NCBI GenBank assembly: GCA_017439305.1
Contig: JAFSJK010000022.1
Coordinates: 33,578 to 97,577 of the forward strand
Source of the DNA: Bacteroidales bacterium
Lineage (GTDB): Bacteria; Bacteroidota; Bacteroidia; Bacteroidales; UBA932
DNA length: 64,000 nt
Reading direction: 5' to 3'
The position numbers and the translations under genes are program-made. Below the pieces are notes generated by a model. It worked only from the letters and a program-made list of their open reading frames with translations. It searched no databases and was not told the DNA's origin. Shown piece after piece: positions 34,901 to 42,674 of the stretch. Each line of letters starts with the position of its first letter. Position 1 is the stretch's first letter.

Positions 34901-35538
34901 CTCTTGACGGGAATCACCTTTGCCTTGACTGTTACTGCACAGGAAGATGTTTTTCCACCATCCTCCGTAGTAATCATGATTGTTGTAGTCCCAACGGTAA
35001 GAGCCTCAACTTCCCCGTTTTCGGAAACGGTTGCTACAGAGGGAGAACTGGACTTCCAGGTTACGCCCTTCTCGGAGGCATTCGACGGGCTGATTGTATA
35101 AGTCAGAGTAGAAGACTCCCCTTCTGTCAAGGTCAGTGTCGATGGCGAAATGGACACAGATTCAACAGCAACATACTTTCCTTTCTTCCCTTCTTGCTCT
35201 ACAGAAATATTGACCTCCTCGCTTCCCGCAAGGATAGTTAGCATTCCTTCGCGGTCATATCCGGCATTGGCTTCCGATGCCAGGTTTACCGTCCATTCAT
35301 ATTCGGAATATCTCTGGCTGTCAATTGATTGGATGGAAAGCCATGAAGGCTTCTCATCTACACTCCACCTGGATCCACTGACAACGACGATACTTTTCAT
35401 TTCTGAAGCCTCCGAAAACAAAAGCTCCTGCGTATCTGTCGTGAGACCAGTGGGGATGACTTCATTCTCCTGCAGATTCGTGCAGGAGAGCATCATCGCG
35501 ACGAATACAGACGATGATAGGAAACCGGATAATCTCAT
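31975..35538 (-). CDS. Giant surface lipoprotein: BACON, Big_2 Ig-like array, FISUMP C-terminus
   Basis: A 1187-residue lipoprotein. Signal and lipobox (MLSC, Cys 19), BACON domain (about 30-118), three diverged Big_2 Ig-like domains (about 119-376), one degenerate unit (about 377-470), six nearly identical 86-residue Big_2 repeats (about 474-990; each starts VTGVSLNKSSLSMTVGDT), and a C-terminal FISUMP/Fib_succ_major domain (about 996-1187; VDLGLPSGLKWATCNIGA, GGNWRMPTTAEW, SVRPVMD). It is probably surface-exposed and may bind glycans or another cell. It is the last gene of the kinase/FHA cluster, 34 bases after its shorter paralogue. Confidence 0.85.
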   Translation of the reverse strand: MRLSGFLSSSVFVAMMLSCTNLQENEVIPTGLTTDTQELLFSEASEMKSIVVVSGSRWSVDEKPSWLSIQSIDSQRYSEYEWTVNLASEANAGYDREGMLTILAGSEEVNISVEQEGKKGKYVAVESVSISPSTLTLTEGESSTLTYTISPSNASEKGVTWKSSSPSVATVSENGEVEALTVGTTTIMITTEDGGKTSSCAVTVKAKVIPVKSVSLDKTSITMTVGDTQTLIATVAPENATEKSVTWSSSNTSVATVSPYGVVTAKAAGTATIVVTTIDGSKKADCALTVKSKEIPVESISLDRTRLVMKLGESRTLTATVSPSSATEKGVTWTSDNSSVATVSTSGVVTAKGYGSATIRAKTIDGGYVADCSVEVYTPIQDLDISMPTKLTITEGEIEFLHVSINVDIEDVHIDPLLEHYSQWSVEDESIVSIDRENSSSLNALLKAISVGTTKVTNKLKDSFGSRTLSCLITVEKKAVPVTGVSLNKSSLSMTVGDTQTLTATVTPSNATDKTVTWTSSKTTVASVSSSGVVTAKAAGTATITVTTNDGSKTATCSVTVKAATVSVTGVSLNKSSLSMTVGDTETLTATVLPSDATDKSVTWKSSNTTVATVSSSGVVTAKAAGTATITVTTTDGSKTATCSVTVQAAKVSVTGVSLNKSSLSMTVGDTETLTATVLPSNATDKSVTWTSSKTTVATVSSSGVVTAKAAGTATITVTTTDGSKTATCTVTVQAAKVSVTGVSLNKSSLSMTVGDTETLTATVTPSNATDKSVTWKSSNTTVATVSSSGVVTAKSAGTATITVMTTDGSKTAMCSVTVQAAKVSVTGVSLNKSSLSMTVGDTETLTATVTPSNATDKTVTWSSSKTTVATVSSSGVVTAKAAGTATITVTTNDGAKTATCAVTVKAATVSVTGVSLNKTSLSMTVGDTQTLTATVLPSNATDKSVTWSSSKTSVATVSSSGVVTAKAAGTATITVTTTDGAKTATCSVNVVDSSGHDYVDLGLPSGLKWATCNIGASSPEEYGDYYAWGEIEMKSDYSWSTYKWCNGSSTTQTKYCTSSSYGTVDNKMVLEEADDVAHVLLGGNWRMPTTAEWYELSNNCTWNWTTLNGVNGCELIGPNGNSVFLPDAGYRYGTSLIFAGSRGYYWSSSLSEFYSHDAWRMYFYSSFHMRDSTLRYYGYSVRPVMD
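32569..34119 (-). repeat. Six tandem 258-bp repeats encoding near-identical Big_2 domains
   Basis: Equivalent repeat boundaries on the plus strand recur at about 32797, 33055, 33313, 33571, 33829 and 34087, a constant 258-bp step (86 codons). The copies differ mainly at silent or single-residue positions. Confidence 0.85.
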
Positions 35539-35572
35539 AATGAATAGGTCTTCAGGAAAGAGGGTTAAAATC

Positions 35573-37228
35573 CTAACGTACGGGTCTTATTGGAAATTTG
35601 ATGAAGGACGCATTGTAATTTGCTGTGTTCTTACTACCCGATGGTGTAAAGTAAAAGACATATACGAACCGTCCATAACTGTCTCCATAAGATTCAGCCG
35701 ACATCATATAGGCATTGCTTCCATCGCTGACGGTCACTGTCCCGACAGGGCCATCATCCGGCATGCCATAACCTGTAAAGGGCAGATAAATGGACGCCCC
35801 GTTCCGCCCTGTCACTTTCAGGACGGAAACTCCATTCAACGTGGTCTTTGTCCAAGTACAATTTGAGTATAGCTCGTTGATCTCAGCCCTTGTTGGGATA
35901 CGCCAAGAACCGCCCCAATTCTTTCTGACAATATCATATTGAGTGCCACTGATTGAATTTACGCTTGGCGGTGTAAAAAAGAAAGGTTCGCCTGTTCCAT
36001 TTGGGTCTCCCCACATATAATATCCTCCGGTAGAGGTAACCGAAGATGCACCATAATTAAACGAAGCCCACTTCACGCTTAACCCCAGATCGACGGCGCC
36101 ATAAGGGTCTGCTGTAACACTCACTGCGCAAGATGCCGTCATCCCGCCATCTGCTGTAGTCACCGTAATAGTAGCCGTTCCTGCGGCAACGGCTGTTACC
36201 TGACCATTTGAAGTTACAGTTGCAACGGAGCTATTGCTCGTCGACCACGACACGCTCTTATTTGTTGCATTTGAAGGTAAGACCGTCGCCACCAGGGTTT
36301 CGGAATCGTTTTGGTATAAGGACAAAGAAGACTTGTTCAAGGTAACTCCTGTAACGGCTACTGGAGTAACTGTTACAGAGCATGTTGCCTTCTTGCCGCC
36401 ATCGTTGGTCGTCACTGTTATCGTCGCAGTACCCACCCCCTTCGCAGTAACTACTCCAGTTGAGGAAACAGTCGCAACGGATGTGTTTCCGGAAGACCAA
36501 GTAACCGACTTATCCGTCGCAGTCAATGGAGTAACCGTCGCAGTCAAAGTTTGTGTATCGCCGACCGCCATCGTAATGGACGCCTTGTCAATACTTACGC
36601 CTTGGACCGGAATCGTCTTCGCTTTGACGGTAAGGGAGCAAGAAGCCGTCTTCGATCCATCAACTGTTTTTACAGTAATCTTCGCAGAACCAACGGATCT
36701 AGCGGTTACAATGCCGGCATCGGAAACCCTGGCAACAGTAGAGTTATTTGAAGACCATGTAACAGACTTATCCGAAGCATTACGAGGAGCGACAGACGCA
36801 GTTAATGTAGTTGTTTCTCCCTCTGTTAAAGTCAGTTCTTTCGGCGAAACGGACACGGATTCAACGGCAACATAATTCCCATTCTTGCCGGCCTGCACAA
36901 CAGAGATCCCCAATGTTGCAGATTCGTTCCAGATGACAATTGTTCCCTCTCGATTGTATCCATCATTGGTTTTCGCCCGGAAATCAACGGACCATTCATA
37001 TCGAGATCCACCGACTGAGTTGATGGACTGAAGACTAATCCACGATGGCATGCTGACGACCTCCCACTTCGTCCCGCTGCTGACTCTCAGGGAACGAAAT
37101 GACTCGTACGAGTCATAGGACAACTCATTTACATTCGTACCAATTCCAACAGCAACCTCTTCCTCCTGGTAGTTGGTGCAGGAGAACACGATAGCGATAG
37201 TGGCAAATATGGAGAGAAAGCGCTTCAT
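35573..37228 (-). CDS. Surface lipoprotein: BACON, three Big_2 domains, FISUMP-like C-terminus
   Basis: A 551-residue paralogue of the downstream giant lipoprotein. Lipobox VFSC (Cys near 17), BACON domain (about 25-118; contains the intact YEW that is mutated at 29921), three Big_2 domains (about 119-365; SVSPKELTLTEGET, SIDKASITMAVGDT, TLNKSSLSLYQNDS) and a FISUMP-like end (VDLGLSVKWASFNYGA, GGSWRIPTRAEI, FPIRPVR). The Ig-like units here have diverged, unlike the uniform array downstream. Likely a cell-surface protein, 26 bases after the outer-membrane gene. Confidence 0.85.
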   Translation of the reverse strand: MKRFLSIFATIAIVFSCTNYQEEEVAVGIGTNVNELSYDSYESFRSLRVSSGTKWEVVSMPSWISLQSINSVGGSRYEWSVDFRAKTNDGYNREGTIVIWNESATLGISVVQAGKNGNYVAVESVSVSPKELTLTEGETTTLTASVAPRNASDKSVTWSSNNSTVARVSDAGIVTARSVGSAKITVKTVDGSKTASCSLTVKAKTIPVQGVSIDKASITMAVGDTQTLTATVTPLTATDKSVTWSSGNTSVATVSSTGVVTAKGVGTATITVTTNDGGKKATCSVTVTPVAVTGVTLNKSSLSLYQNDSETLVATVLPSNATNKSVSWSTSNSSVATVTSNGQVTAVAAGTATITVTTADGGMTASCAVSVTADPYGAVDLGLSVKWASFNYGASSVTSTGGYYMWGDPNGTGEPFFFTPPSVNSISGTQYDIVRKNWGGSWRIPTRAEINELYSNCTWTKTTLNGVSVLKVTGRNGASIYLPFTGYGMPDDGPVGTVTVSDGSNAYMMSAESYGDSYGRFVYVFYFTPSGSKNTANYNASFIKFPIRPVR

Positions 37229-37254
37229 AGGTTATCCGGCGAAATGATTGAGAG

Positions 37255-38304
37255 CTAGAATACAAACCCGATGCGAACCTCAGGGGCAATGCCTCCGGAA
37301 AGGATTACGGGGGAAGAAGGGAATTCATAGCTGGCGCCAGCAGTGGAAACCGTTTCGGTACCGCCGACTTTGACCGCCGGATAGTACTTGGCACCCACCT
37401 CAACGCAGAAGTGACCGCCAAGCAGGAAGGTTATTCCGCCTCCAGCACTGAGTCCCAGCGTTGCAGAATCAGTCAGTTCGGTGGATTTGCAGGAGAAAAA
37501 GCCAACGCCTAGTTTAGGATAGATTCCCTTTGCCGCCCTGATAACCAGGCCGGCATCAAGCCCCATCAACGAAGCCGAAAGACTGGAGAGCCCCGGGCAG
37601 AGAAATCCTCCAACTTCAAGGCCGATCCGACTTCCACCCAAATCGTACAATCCGATGGCTCCTCCGGGGGCAATCGTCTGGGATAGCTGATTCAGGTCAA
37701 GAATGGAGGCTCCAGCTTTAACCACAAACCGAGAACGAGTCTCGTGATTCTTAATCGGAGTAACGGCAGGTGTAGGCTCAGGCTTAACTACCGGCTCTTC
37801 CAAAGGTTTTTCTTCAAATGTAGGTTGAACCGTCTCATCCTTCAAATTATCCGTTTCTACCGGCACATCGACGGTTTCAACAGGCGATGTAACCGTCATT
37901 GTATCTTCTGCCTGTACAGGATGGGCGACCTTTTCGCTTGATAGAGTCGCTTTGGCCGACTCATCATTCGGATTAAGGGAAAGAATTGCACTCGCCTTCT
38001 GCTTGGCTTCCTCTACGTTTCCAGCAGATTGAAGTTCATTCATCTCTTTCGTCAACTGCTTGCACCGCTCCGATTTGTCCCGAAGCGTATAGGCAGAGTC
38101 ATCGCCGAAAATAATGTAATGCCAGTGGCATAGTTCCAGTGTCCGCTCATAGTCGCCCATCCTAAATGCAGCCTGCGCATCCGGAAGAATCTCGCTCTCA
38201 TGCGTGTTGTAATATGCAAGAGTCTTCTCCTGGGCGTGCAGGCACAGAGGAAGAAGACATAATGCTAAAGATATGAGATGGAGTTTGAAAAGCTTTTTCA
38301 TCAT
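37255..38304 (-). CDS. Outer-membrane-type protein with N-terminal TPR-like module
   Basis: A 349-residue protein: signal peptide (about 1-25, HAQ), N-terminal helical module of about 100 residues shared with the protein at 28797-29792, a Pro/Val/Glu-rich linker (about 125-190) and a C-terminal Gly-rich beta-barrel-like domain (about 195-349, ending EVRIGFVF with the terminal Phe typical of outer-membrane barrels). It overlaps the kinase gene by 4 bases (38301-38304), suggesting that it belongs to the kinase system. Function unknown. Confidence 0.72.
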   Translation of the reverse strand: MMKKLFKLHLISLALCLLPLCLHAQEKTLAYYNTHESEILPDAQAAFRMGDYERTLELCHWHYIIFGDDSAYTLRDKSERCKQLTKEMNELQSAGNVEEAKQKASAILSLNPNDESAKATLSSEKVAHPVQAEDTMTVTSPVETVDVPVETDNLKDETVQPTFEEKPLEEPVVKPEPTPAVTPIKNHETRSRFVVKAGASILDLNQLSQTIAPGGAIGLYDLGGSRIGLEVGGFLCPGLSSLSASLMGLDAGLVIRAAKGIYPKLGVGFFSCKSTELTDSATLGLSAGGGITFLLGGHFCVEVGAKYYPAVKVGGTETVSTAGASYEFPSSPVILSGGIAPEVRIGFVF

Positions 38305-39587
38305 CTACTGTTCATTGAACGGTCCCAGCGTTCAGCTTTAGGTTTATATTCATTCACTTGTTTTTGCAGGTTCGCATTCTCCTTCTGGAGGGTGCTGATC
38401 CGACTGTTCTGGGTGGACACCTGACCCTTCAGGTCATCCACCTGCTTCCGGAGGCTGCTGTTGGTCTGGGTCAGGGATTTTTCCCTGCCCTGCAGCCCTT
38501 CCACCTGCTTTTGCAAATCCTCTTTTTCCGTTGTCAATGCTGCGACTTCGCCGCTCAGGTCGGGGATATCGCTCTCTTTTCGCGTAAAGAGCAGAATGCC
38601 GAGAATCAGGCTGGCGCACAACAAGACCGCGGAGACAATTTTCCAGGGAATTCCCGACTTGGGTTTTTCGGGAACAGTAGGTTCAGGCTGCGGAGCAGGA
38701 GTGGGCTGTGGAGTCTGATCCGTCGGCAACAGATCCAGGAAGGAATGGACATCCTGCGGCCGGTCCTTCTTCCGTGGCTGCATGGAAACCGTAACGGCAT
38801 TCTTGACTTCGTCACTGATGCCGGACGGCATTTCGGGAAGCCCGCTGTCCATTACCTGAGACGCCTCGGGAGGCGCCATACCGACAACCAGGTTATAGAG
38901 CGTCGCGCCCAGCGCGTACAAATCCGTCGCCGGAGTCAGCGACGTTATGGTTGCATTCACCTGCTCCAGCGGGGCGAATCCTCGGCTGAAGCCGACGAGG
39001 GACGACGTCGTCGTCGTATCATCCTGGGAATCCACATACTTGGAGACCCCGAAATCAATCAGGACAGCCCGGTCGCGCTCATCGAACAGGATATTGGCAG
39101 GCTTGATGTCCAGATGCAGGAGTCCGTGGGAATGGATGGATTCCAAAGCGTCAGCGACTTCATGGATGACTTTAAGGGCGGTCCGCTCGGGCATGGCGCC
39201 GCTCTGGACCCTGTCAGCCAAGGATCCGCCCCTAAGGTATTTCATCACATAATAGGAAGTCCCGTTCTCGTCAAAGATGTCAATGATATTGACGATATGG
39301 TCGTTGTTCAGGGAGGCGATCTTCCGGGCTTCCGACTTGAACTTCTTCTGGCATTTGGCAACCAGTTCACGGTTGTCGGTCACCGGGATACTGATTTCAG
39401 AGGTCGACGCATCCCGCTGGCAGGAGCCCTTGAGGAAGAACTCCTTGATAGCCACCTTCATCCCCAGCCCGGTCTGCTCCGCGAGATAGGTTATCCCGAA
39501 TCCTCCCTGTCCAAGGACCTTGATAATCTTGTATTTACCGCCCTGAAGCCTGGAACCTGCGGGCAGATTAGTAATGTCTCCGGCCAT
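38301..39587 (-). CDS. Membrane-anchored Ser/Thr protein kinase with extracytoplasmic coiled coil
   Basis: A 428-residue Hanks-type kinase. Gly-rich loop GQGGFG at 26-31, VAIK Lys48, catalytic loop HLDIKPAN (Leu where most have Arg, a non-RD form), DFGVSK, and an activation-segment GFAPLEQ. The kinase domain ends near residue 285. A Pro-rich linker, one transmembrane segment (about 315-335) and a coiled coil (about 340-420) follow, so the C-terminus is extracytoplasmic and may be the sensor or assembly part. It lies 5 bases after the Asp-loop protein gene and overlaps the outer-membrane gene. The PP2C phosphatase and FHA readers are close by. Confidence 0.92.
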   Translation of the reverse strand: MAGDITNLPAGSRLQGGKYKIIKVLGQGGFGITYLAEQTGLGMKVAIKEFFLKGSCQRDASTSEISIPVTDNRELVAKCQKKFKSEARKIASLNNDHIVNIIDIFDENGTSYYVMKYLRGGSLADRVQSGAMPERTALKVIHEVADALESIHSHGLLHLDIKPANILFDERDRAVLIDFGVSKYVDSQDDTTTTSSLVGFSRGFAPLEQVNATITSLTPATDLYALGATLYNLVVGMAPPEASQVMDSGLPEMPSGISDEVKNAVTVSMQPRKKDRPQDVHSFLDLLPTDQTPQPTPAPQPEPTVPEKPKSGIPWKIVSAVLLCASLILGILLFTRKESDIPDLSGEVAALTTEKEDLQKQVEGLQGREKSLTQTNSSLRKQVDDLKGQVSTQNSRISTLQKENANLQKQVNEYKPKAERWDRSMNSR

Positions 39588-39592
39588 GTCGT

Positions 39593-40489
39593 CTAGCAGA
39601 AGCTGCTGGTATCTGCGTCGTTGGTGTAGTCGGGAGTGTCATTTGTATAATCAGGCATGTTCCCGTAGAGGGAATCGTCCACGAGGGAGGCATTATTTGC
39701 CTGGACCTCGGAGAGCATTTGGTCAACAGTGAGGCCGCTTATCGGCCCTTCTTCTCCTTCGTCCAGAGCATTATTGTCATTTAAGTCGATCCGAACTGTA
39801 TCAACTTCTCCATCTCCATCCGTGTCTGCGAATGCCGCAGAATGACCATTCACTTCGGCAAGTCCGACCGGAATGGGGGTTCCGTCTTCAAGCTGGCCCG
39901 GAACAACATCAATAAAATGGACGTCCACCTCATCATCCTGATTTTCAGCGGTTTCCACAGATACTTCCTCGGCCGTTTCGCCCGAGGAGGCTTCTGCATC
40001 TTCCTGCACCTCGACGATTTCCGGTTCATGTTCTGTCGGCGTATAAGGCGCGGGATGGACCTGGGACATGATGGTCTGGCAAAGTTCGGCACGATCTTCC
40101 GCCGACATTTCCTGCCACTCGGGATCACTGCTTCGGTAGGTGCCGTAGACATGGCCATGCCAGACGAAAGCTCCACCGGGACCGACTTCGTTCCGGGCAG
40201 CCTCAAACGCCTCGTTGAAGGACATCCCATCGTTGACGGAAGTGGCAACATGGATTTCGGGAACTTCCTGGACTGCCCCTTCTTCGATTGTTTCAGTGTC
40301 TTCATTCTCCTCGTCAGGACGAGCGATTGCGTCTTCCACAGCATTGGAGCCGATCGCCCCGATCAGGATGCCGGGGATGCCGCCGACGAGCACGCTCTGC
40401 CAGAGGTTGGGGGTGGACTTATCTTTGTTCGACTTGGGCTTGTCCTGAAGTAAAGTGGACTCGGTAACGGGGGTGTTCTGTGTTTTCAT
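39593..40489 (-). CDS. Membrane-anchored acidic protein with a calcium-loop-like motif
   Basis: A 298-residue protein. After a polar N-terminus there is one membrane segment (LWQSVLVGGIPGILIGAIGS, about 28-48), then a very acidic region, a block with VGPGGAFVWHGHVYGTY, and a DTDGDGEVD loop (near residue 225) that fits an EF-hand or dockerin-type calcium site, followed by DLNDNNALDEGEEG. Start chosen at 40489; ATG at 40516 is also in frame. It lies between the phosphatase and kinase genes. A role as kinase substrate or calcium-dependent scaffold is inference from position. Confidence 0.65.
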   Translation of the reverse strand: MKTQNTPVTESTLLQDKPKSNKDKSTPNLWQSVLVGGIPGILIGAIGSNAVEDAIARPDEENEDTETIEEGAVQEVPEIHVATSVNDGMSFNEAFEAARNEVGPGGAFVWHGHVYGTYRSSDPEWQEMSAEDRAELCQTIMSQVHPAPYTPTEHEPEIVEVQEDAEASSGETAEEVSVETAENQDDEVDVHFIDVVPGQLEDGTPIPVGLAEVNGHSAAFADTDGDGEVDTVRIDLNDNNALDEGEEGPISGLTVDQMLSEVQANNASLVDDSLYGNMPDYTNDTPDYTNDADTSSFC

Positions 40490-40542
40490 AATGCTGTTTT
40501 TTATTTGATTATTCATTGTTTCTAGGGCAAAGTAAAGCAGGA

Positions 40543-41391
40543 TCAATCATCTGGGAAACGCTTTTTGGTTTTACTACACAAAATGCCGCGTTTCAAGGAC
40601 GAAATGATTTTACGCCAGGGGCTTGCCTCCTCCTCAGAACCTACAGACGTGATATGGACCAGGTGCGCGGAATGGTTGTCCCGGTTGTCCTTGGTAGCCC
40701 CCTTCAATAGCTGGATCTTCTCGGAATCAGACTTGCGCAGAGAAAGGATATTCACGATTTCCCGATCGTCCATCTGCTCGAGCATTCCGTCACTGCACAA
40801 GTAAAGGTAATCCCCTTGCTTCAGGTCAGTAAGATTCACGCAATCAGCCTGAACCTGGCGGTCTTGGTGAGGTTGCATCGCCCGGGTGATGACGTTTTTC
40901 CGGCTGGACGTCCTTGCTTCTTCGCGGGTCATCTCGCCCAGTTCGACGAGATCATTGACCAGCGAATGGTCCCGGGTTACGAAAACGACTCTTTTCTCGG
41001 AAGGGCGTATTTGATAAACCCGGCTGTCCCCGATATGCGCGACAAAGCAGCCTCCTTGATGGAACATGGCAAAAGCGAGCGTTGTCCCCATCTTCTTTTC
41101 ATCGTCGGTATCCTTCTCATCCAGAGCCGCATAGGCACATGTCAACGCAGCGGTGAATTCATCCTCCCCAAAGGCTTCTTTGTCAGAAAAATGGGATAGG
41201 ATGTACCGGCTCATCGCTTCGCACACCGTTCCGGATGCCACCTCTCCGGCAGCATGTCCACCCATTCCGTCACAAAGAATGAAGAGAGGACCCCGGTAGG
41301 AAGTTTCTTCCACAGGAGGATAGAGACTGTCTTCCTGGTTGCTACGCTGTCCTAACTCGTTAATGGGATAAGAAATGACTTGGATTTTCAT
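40543..41391 (-). CDS. PP2C-family Ser/Thr protein phosphatase
   Basis: A 282-residue protein with all main PPM/PP2C motifs: NQEDSLY near residue 18, LCDGMGGHAAGE near 40, GTTLAFAMF near 101, AHIGDSRVYQIR near 118 and LCSDGMLEQM near 198. Soluble and cytoplasmic. It would reverse phosphorylation by the kinase encoded two genes downstream. Its ATG overlaps the FHA gene stop by 4 bases (41388-41391). Confidence 0.93.
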   Translation of the reverse strand: MKIQVISYPINELGQRSNQEDSLYPPVEETSYRGPLFILCDGMGGHAAGEVASGTVCEAMSRYILSHFSDKEAFGEDEFTAALTCAYAALDEKDTDDEKKMGTTLAFAMFHQGGCFVAHIGDSRVYQIRPSEKRVVFVTRDHSLVNDLVELGEMTREEARTSSRKNVITRAMQPHQDRQVQADCVNLTDLKQGDYLYLCSDGMLEQMDDREIVNILSLRKSDSEKIQLLKGATKDNRDNHSAHLVHITSVGSEEEASPWRKIISSLKRGILCSKTKKRFPDD

Positions 41392-41945
41392 GACAGATGG
41401 ATTACGGTTTCATCGTTCACACGGCTTCCGAGAAAAATGAGTTCCGTTCCGGACAAGGACAGACGGTCTTGATGCTTCAGGCTCAACTTGTCATCCTTTT
41501 CCAGAAGGATGCCGTTGATTCTGGTCTCATTCCGGTTCGAAGCGTTGGACGCATAGGCGTGATAACGGCCGTCCGCTCCCCTGATGACATCAATGAACAA
41601 ATGGGATCGGCTCATACGCCGGTTGTCCGTGGAAATGGGAACGCTGGCCTGGGACGGTGTGTTGTGTGTCATCCGGCCAATCAGGTTCCGTCCTTCTTTA
41701 AGTGGGTATTTCCTCCCGGTTTCCGGATCCAGCAACGCACCGACAGTGTCATCGGTGAAGGCTCTTATCTCCGTCTCGGAATCCACGCTGGGCGAAGATG
41801 AAACAGGCAAAACGGTTTTGAATGCAGAGAACTTGTTCCTTGTCTTGCAATTGGGACAGGTAACAAACTTCCCGTAGTTGGCCGGGTTGTCCTCCGCTTC
41901 CAGAATGACACCGCAAACCGGGCATTTGATCCGAACTCTTTCCAT
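41388..41945 (-). CDS. Zinc-ribbon and FHA domain protein
   Basis: A 185-residue cytoplasmic protein. An N-terminal zinc ribbon (KCPVCG near 7-12 and CPNCKT near 30) is followed by a linker and a FHA phosphothreonine-binding domain (about 90-180): NLIGRM, the RRMSRSHLFIDV core with the binding Arg/Ser/His, and NETRINGILL. It is a likely reader of the kinase's products. The ATG at 41945 shares one base with the caspase stop (TAATG), so the two proteins are translationally coupled. Confidence 0.85.
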   Translation of the reverse strand: MERVRIKCPVCGVILEAEDNPANYGKFVTCPNCKTRNKFSAFKTVLPVSSSPSVDSETEIRAFTDDTVGALLDPETGRKYPLKEGRNLIGRMTHNTPSQASVPISTDNRRMSRSHLFIDVIRGADGRYHAYASNASNRNETRINGILLEKDDKLSLKHQDRLSLSGTELIFLGSRVNDETVIHLS

Positions 41946-42664
41946 TACTTCCAAATCATAACGGGCATATCATTGTCAAAATTGCCCCACATTACAGGAT
42001 GCTGTTTATTCTGTGATAATTTTGCCACACCTGAACTAACGGCCTGGAACAGTTCTTTGGCGGTGATGGTCCGATCCAGATTCAAGTCCGCACCACCCTT
42101 AAGAGAACGCAGGAGACAAGTGGTAAAAAAACCATTGCGAAGCTTGGGGCTTTCGATGGAAAATTCATTGTCCCGGGAGGACAGAAAGAGCATGATGTCG
42201 TTTTTGGGGTCCTTGAACCCGCCGCCGGATTTGTCCCGGATATCTCCTGAGAAACAGGCATCGGCAAATATCATCTTGTTCTTGGCTTTGCACCCGGAAA
42301 ACAACTGACGGATCTCATCATAGGTCAAAAAGCCGTCATACGCGACAAACCCGCCCGGGTATCCATGTCCTGAAAAGAAAAGGATGACGATATCATTCTT
42401 CCCGGCCTTGCTGAACAGTTTCTTGGTTTCACTGAGAATCCGTTTCTTTTTCGCACTGGAGTCGGTGAACAAAACCGATGACACATTCGTATTCGTATTA
42501 TAAAGATCATACATATCCTCGGCGTCATGGGCAGGAAGAATCAGGTCATTCTTCCACCCGGGATAATCCGCGATTCCGACAGCGGAGAAGTAAATATGCT
42601 GGGCATCTATTCGGCCGGGCAAGAAGAGCGCCATAAGCAATATGCAGATTCGTATCGGTTTCAT
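41945..42664 (-). CDS. Caspase-like cysteine peptidase (C14) with signal peptide
   Basis: A 239-residue single-domain protease. Signal peptide about 1-21 (cut after DA-Q). Catalytic His100 in FFSGHGYPGG and Cys137 in FADACFSGD fit the caspase/metacaspase (p20) dyad, and TNVSSVLFTDSSAKKKR matches the preceding region of bacterial members. An extra DLNLDRTITAKEL segment near residue 200 is common in bacterial caspase-like proteins. If exported it would act in the periplasm. It lies between the LRR gene (10-base gap) and a FHA gene (one-base overlap). The target is unknown. Confidence 0.85.
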   Translation of the reverse strand: MKPIRICILLMALFLPGRIDAQHIYFSAVGIADYPGWKNDLILPAHDAEDMYDLYNTNTNVSSVLFTDSSAKKKRILSETKKLFSKAGKNDIVILFFSGHGYPGGFVAYDGFLTYDEIRQLFSGCKAKNKMIFADACFSGDIRDKSGGGFKDPKNDIMLFLSSRDNEFSIESPKLRNGFFTTCLLRSLKGGADLNLDRTITAKELFQAVSSGVAKLSQNKQHPVMWGNFDNDMPVMIWK

Positions 42665-42674
42665 ATTAAGCGAC

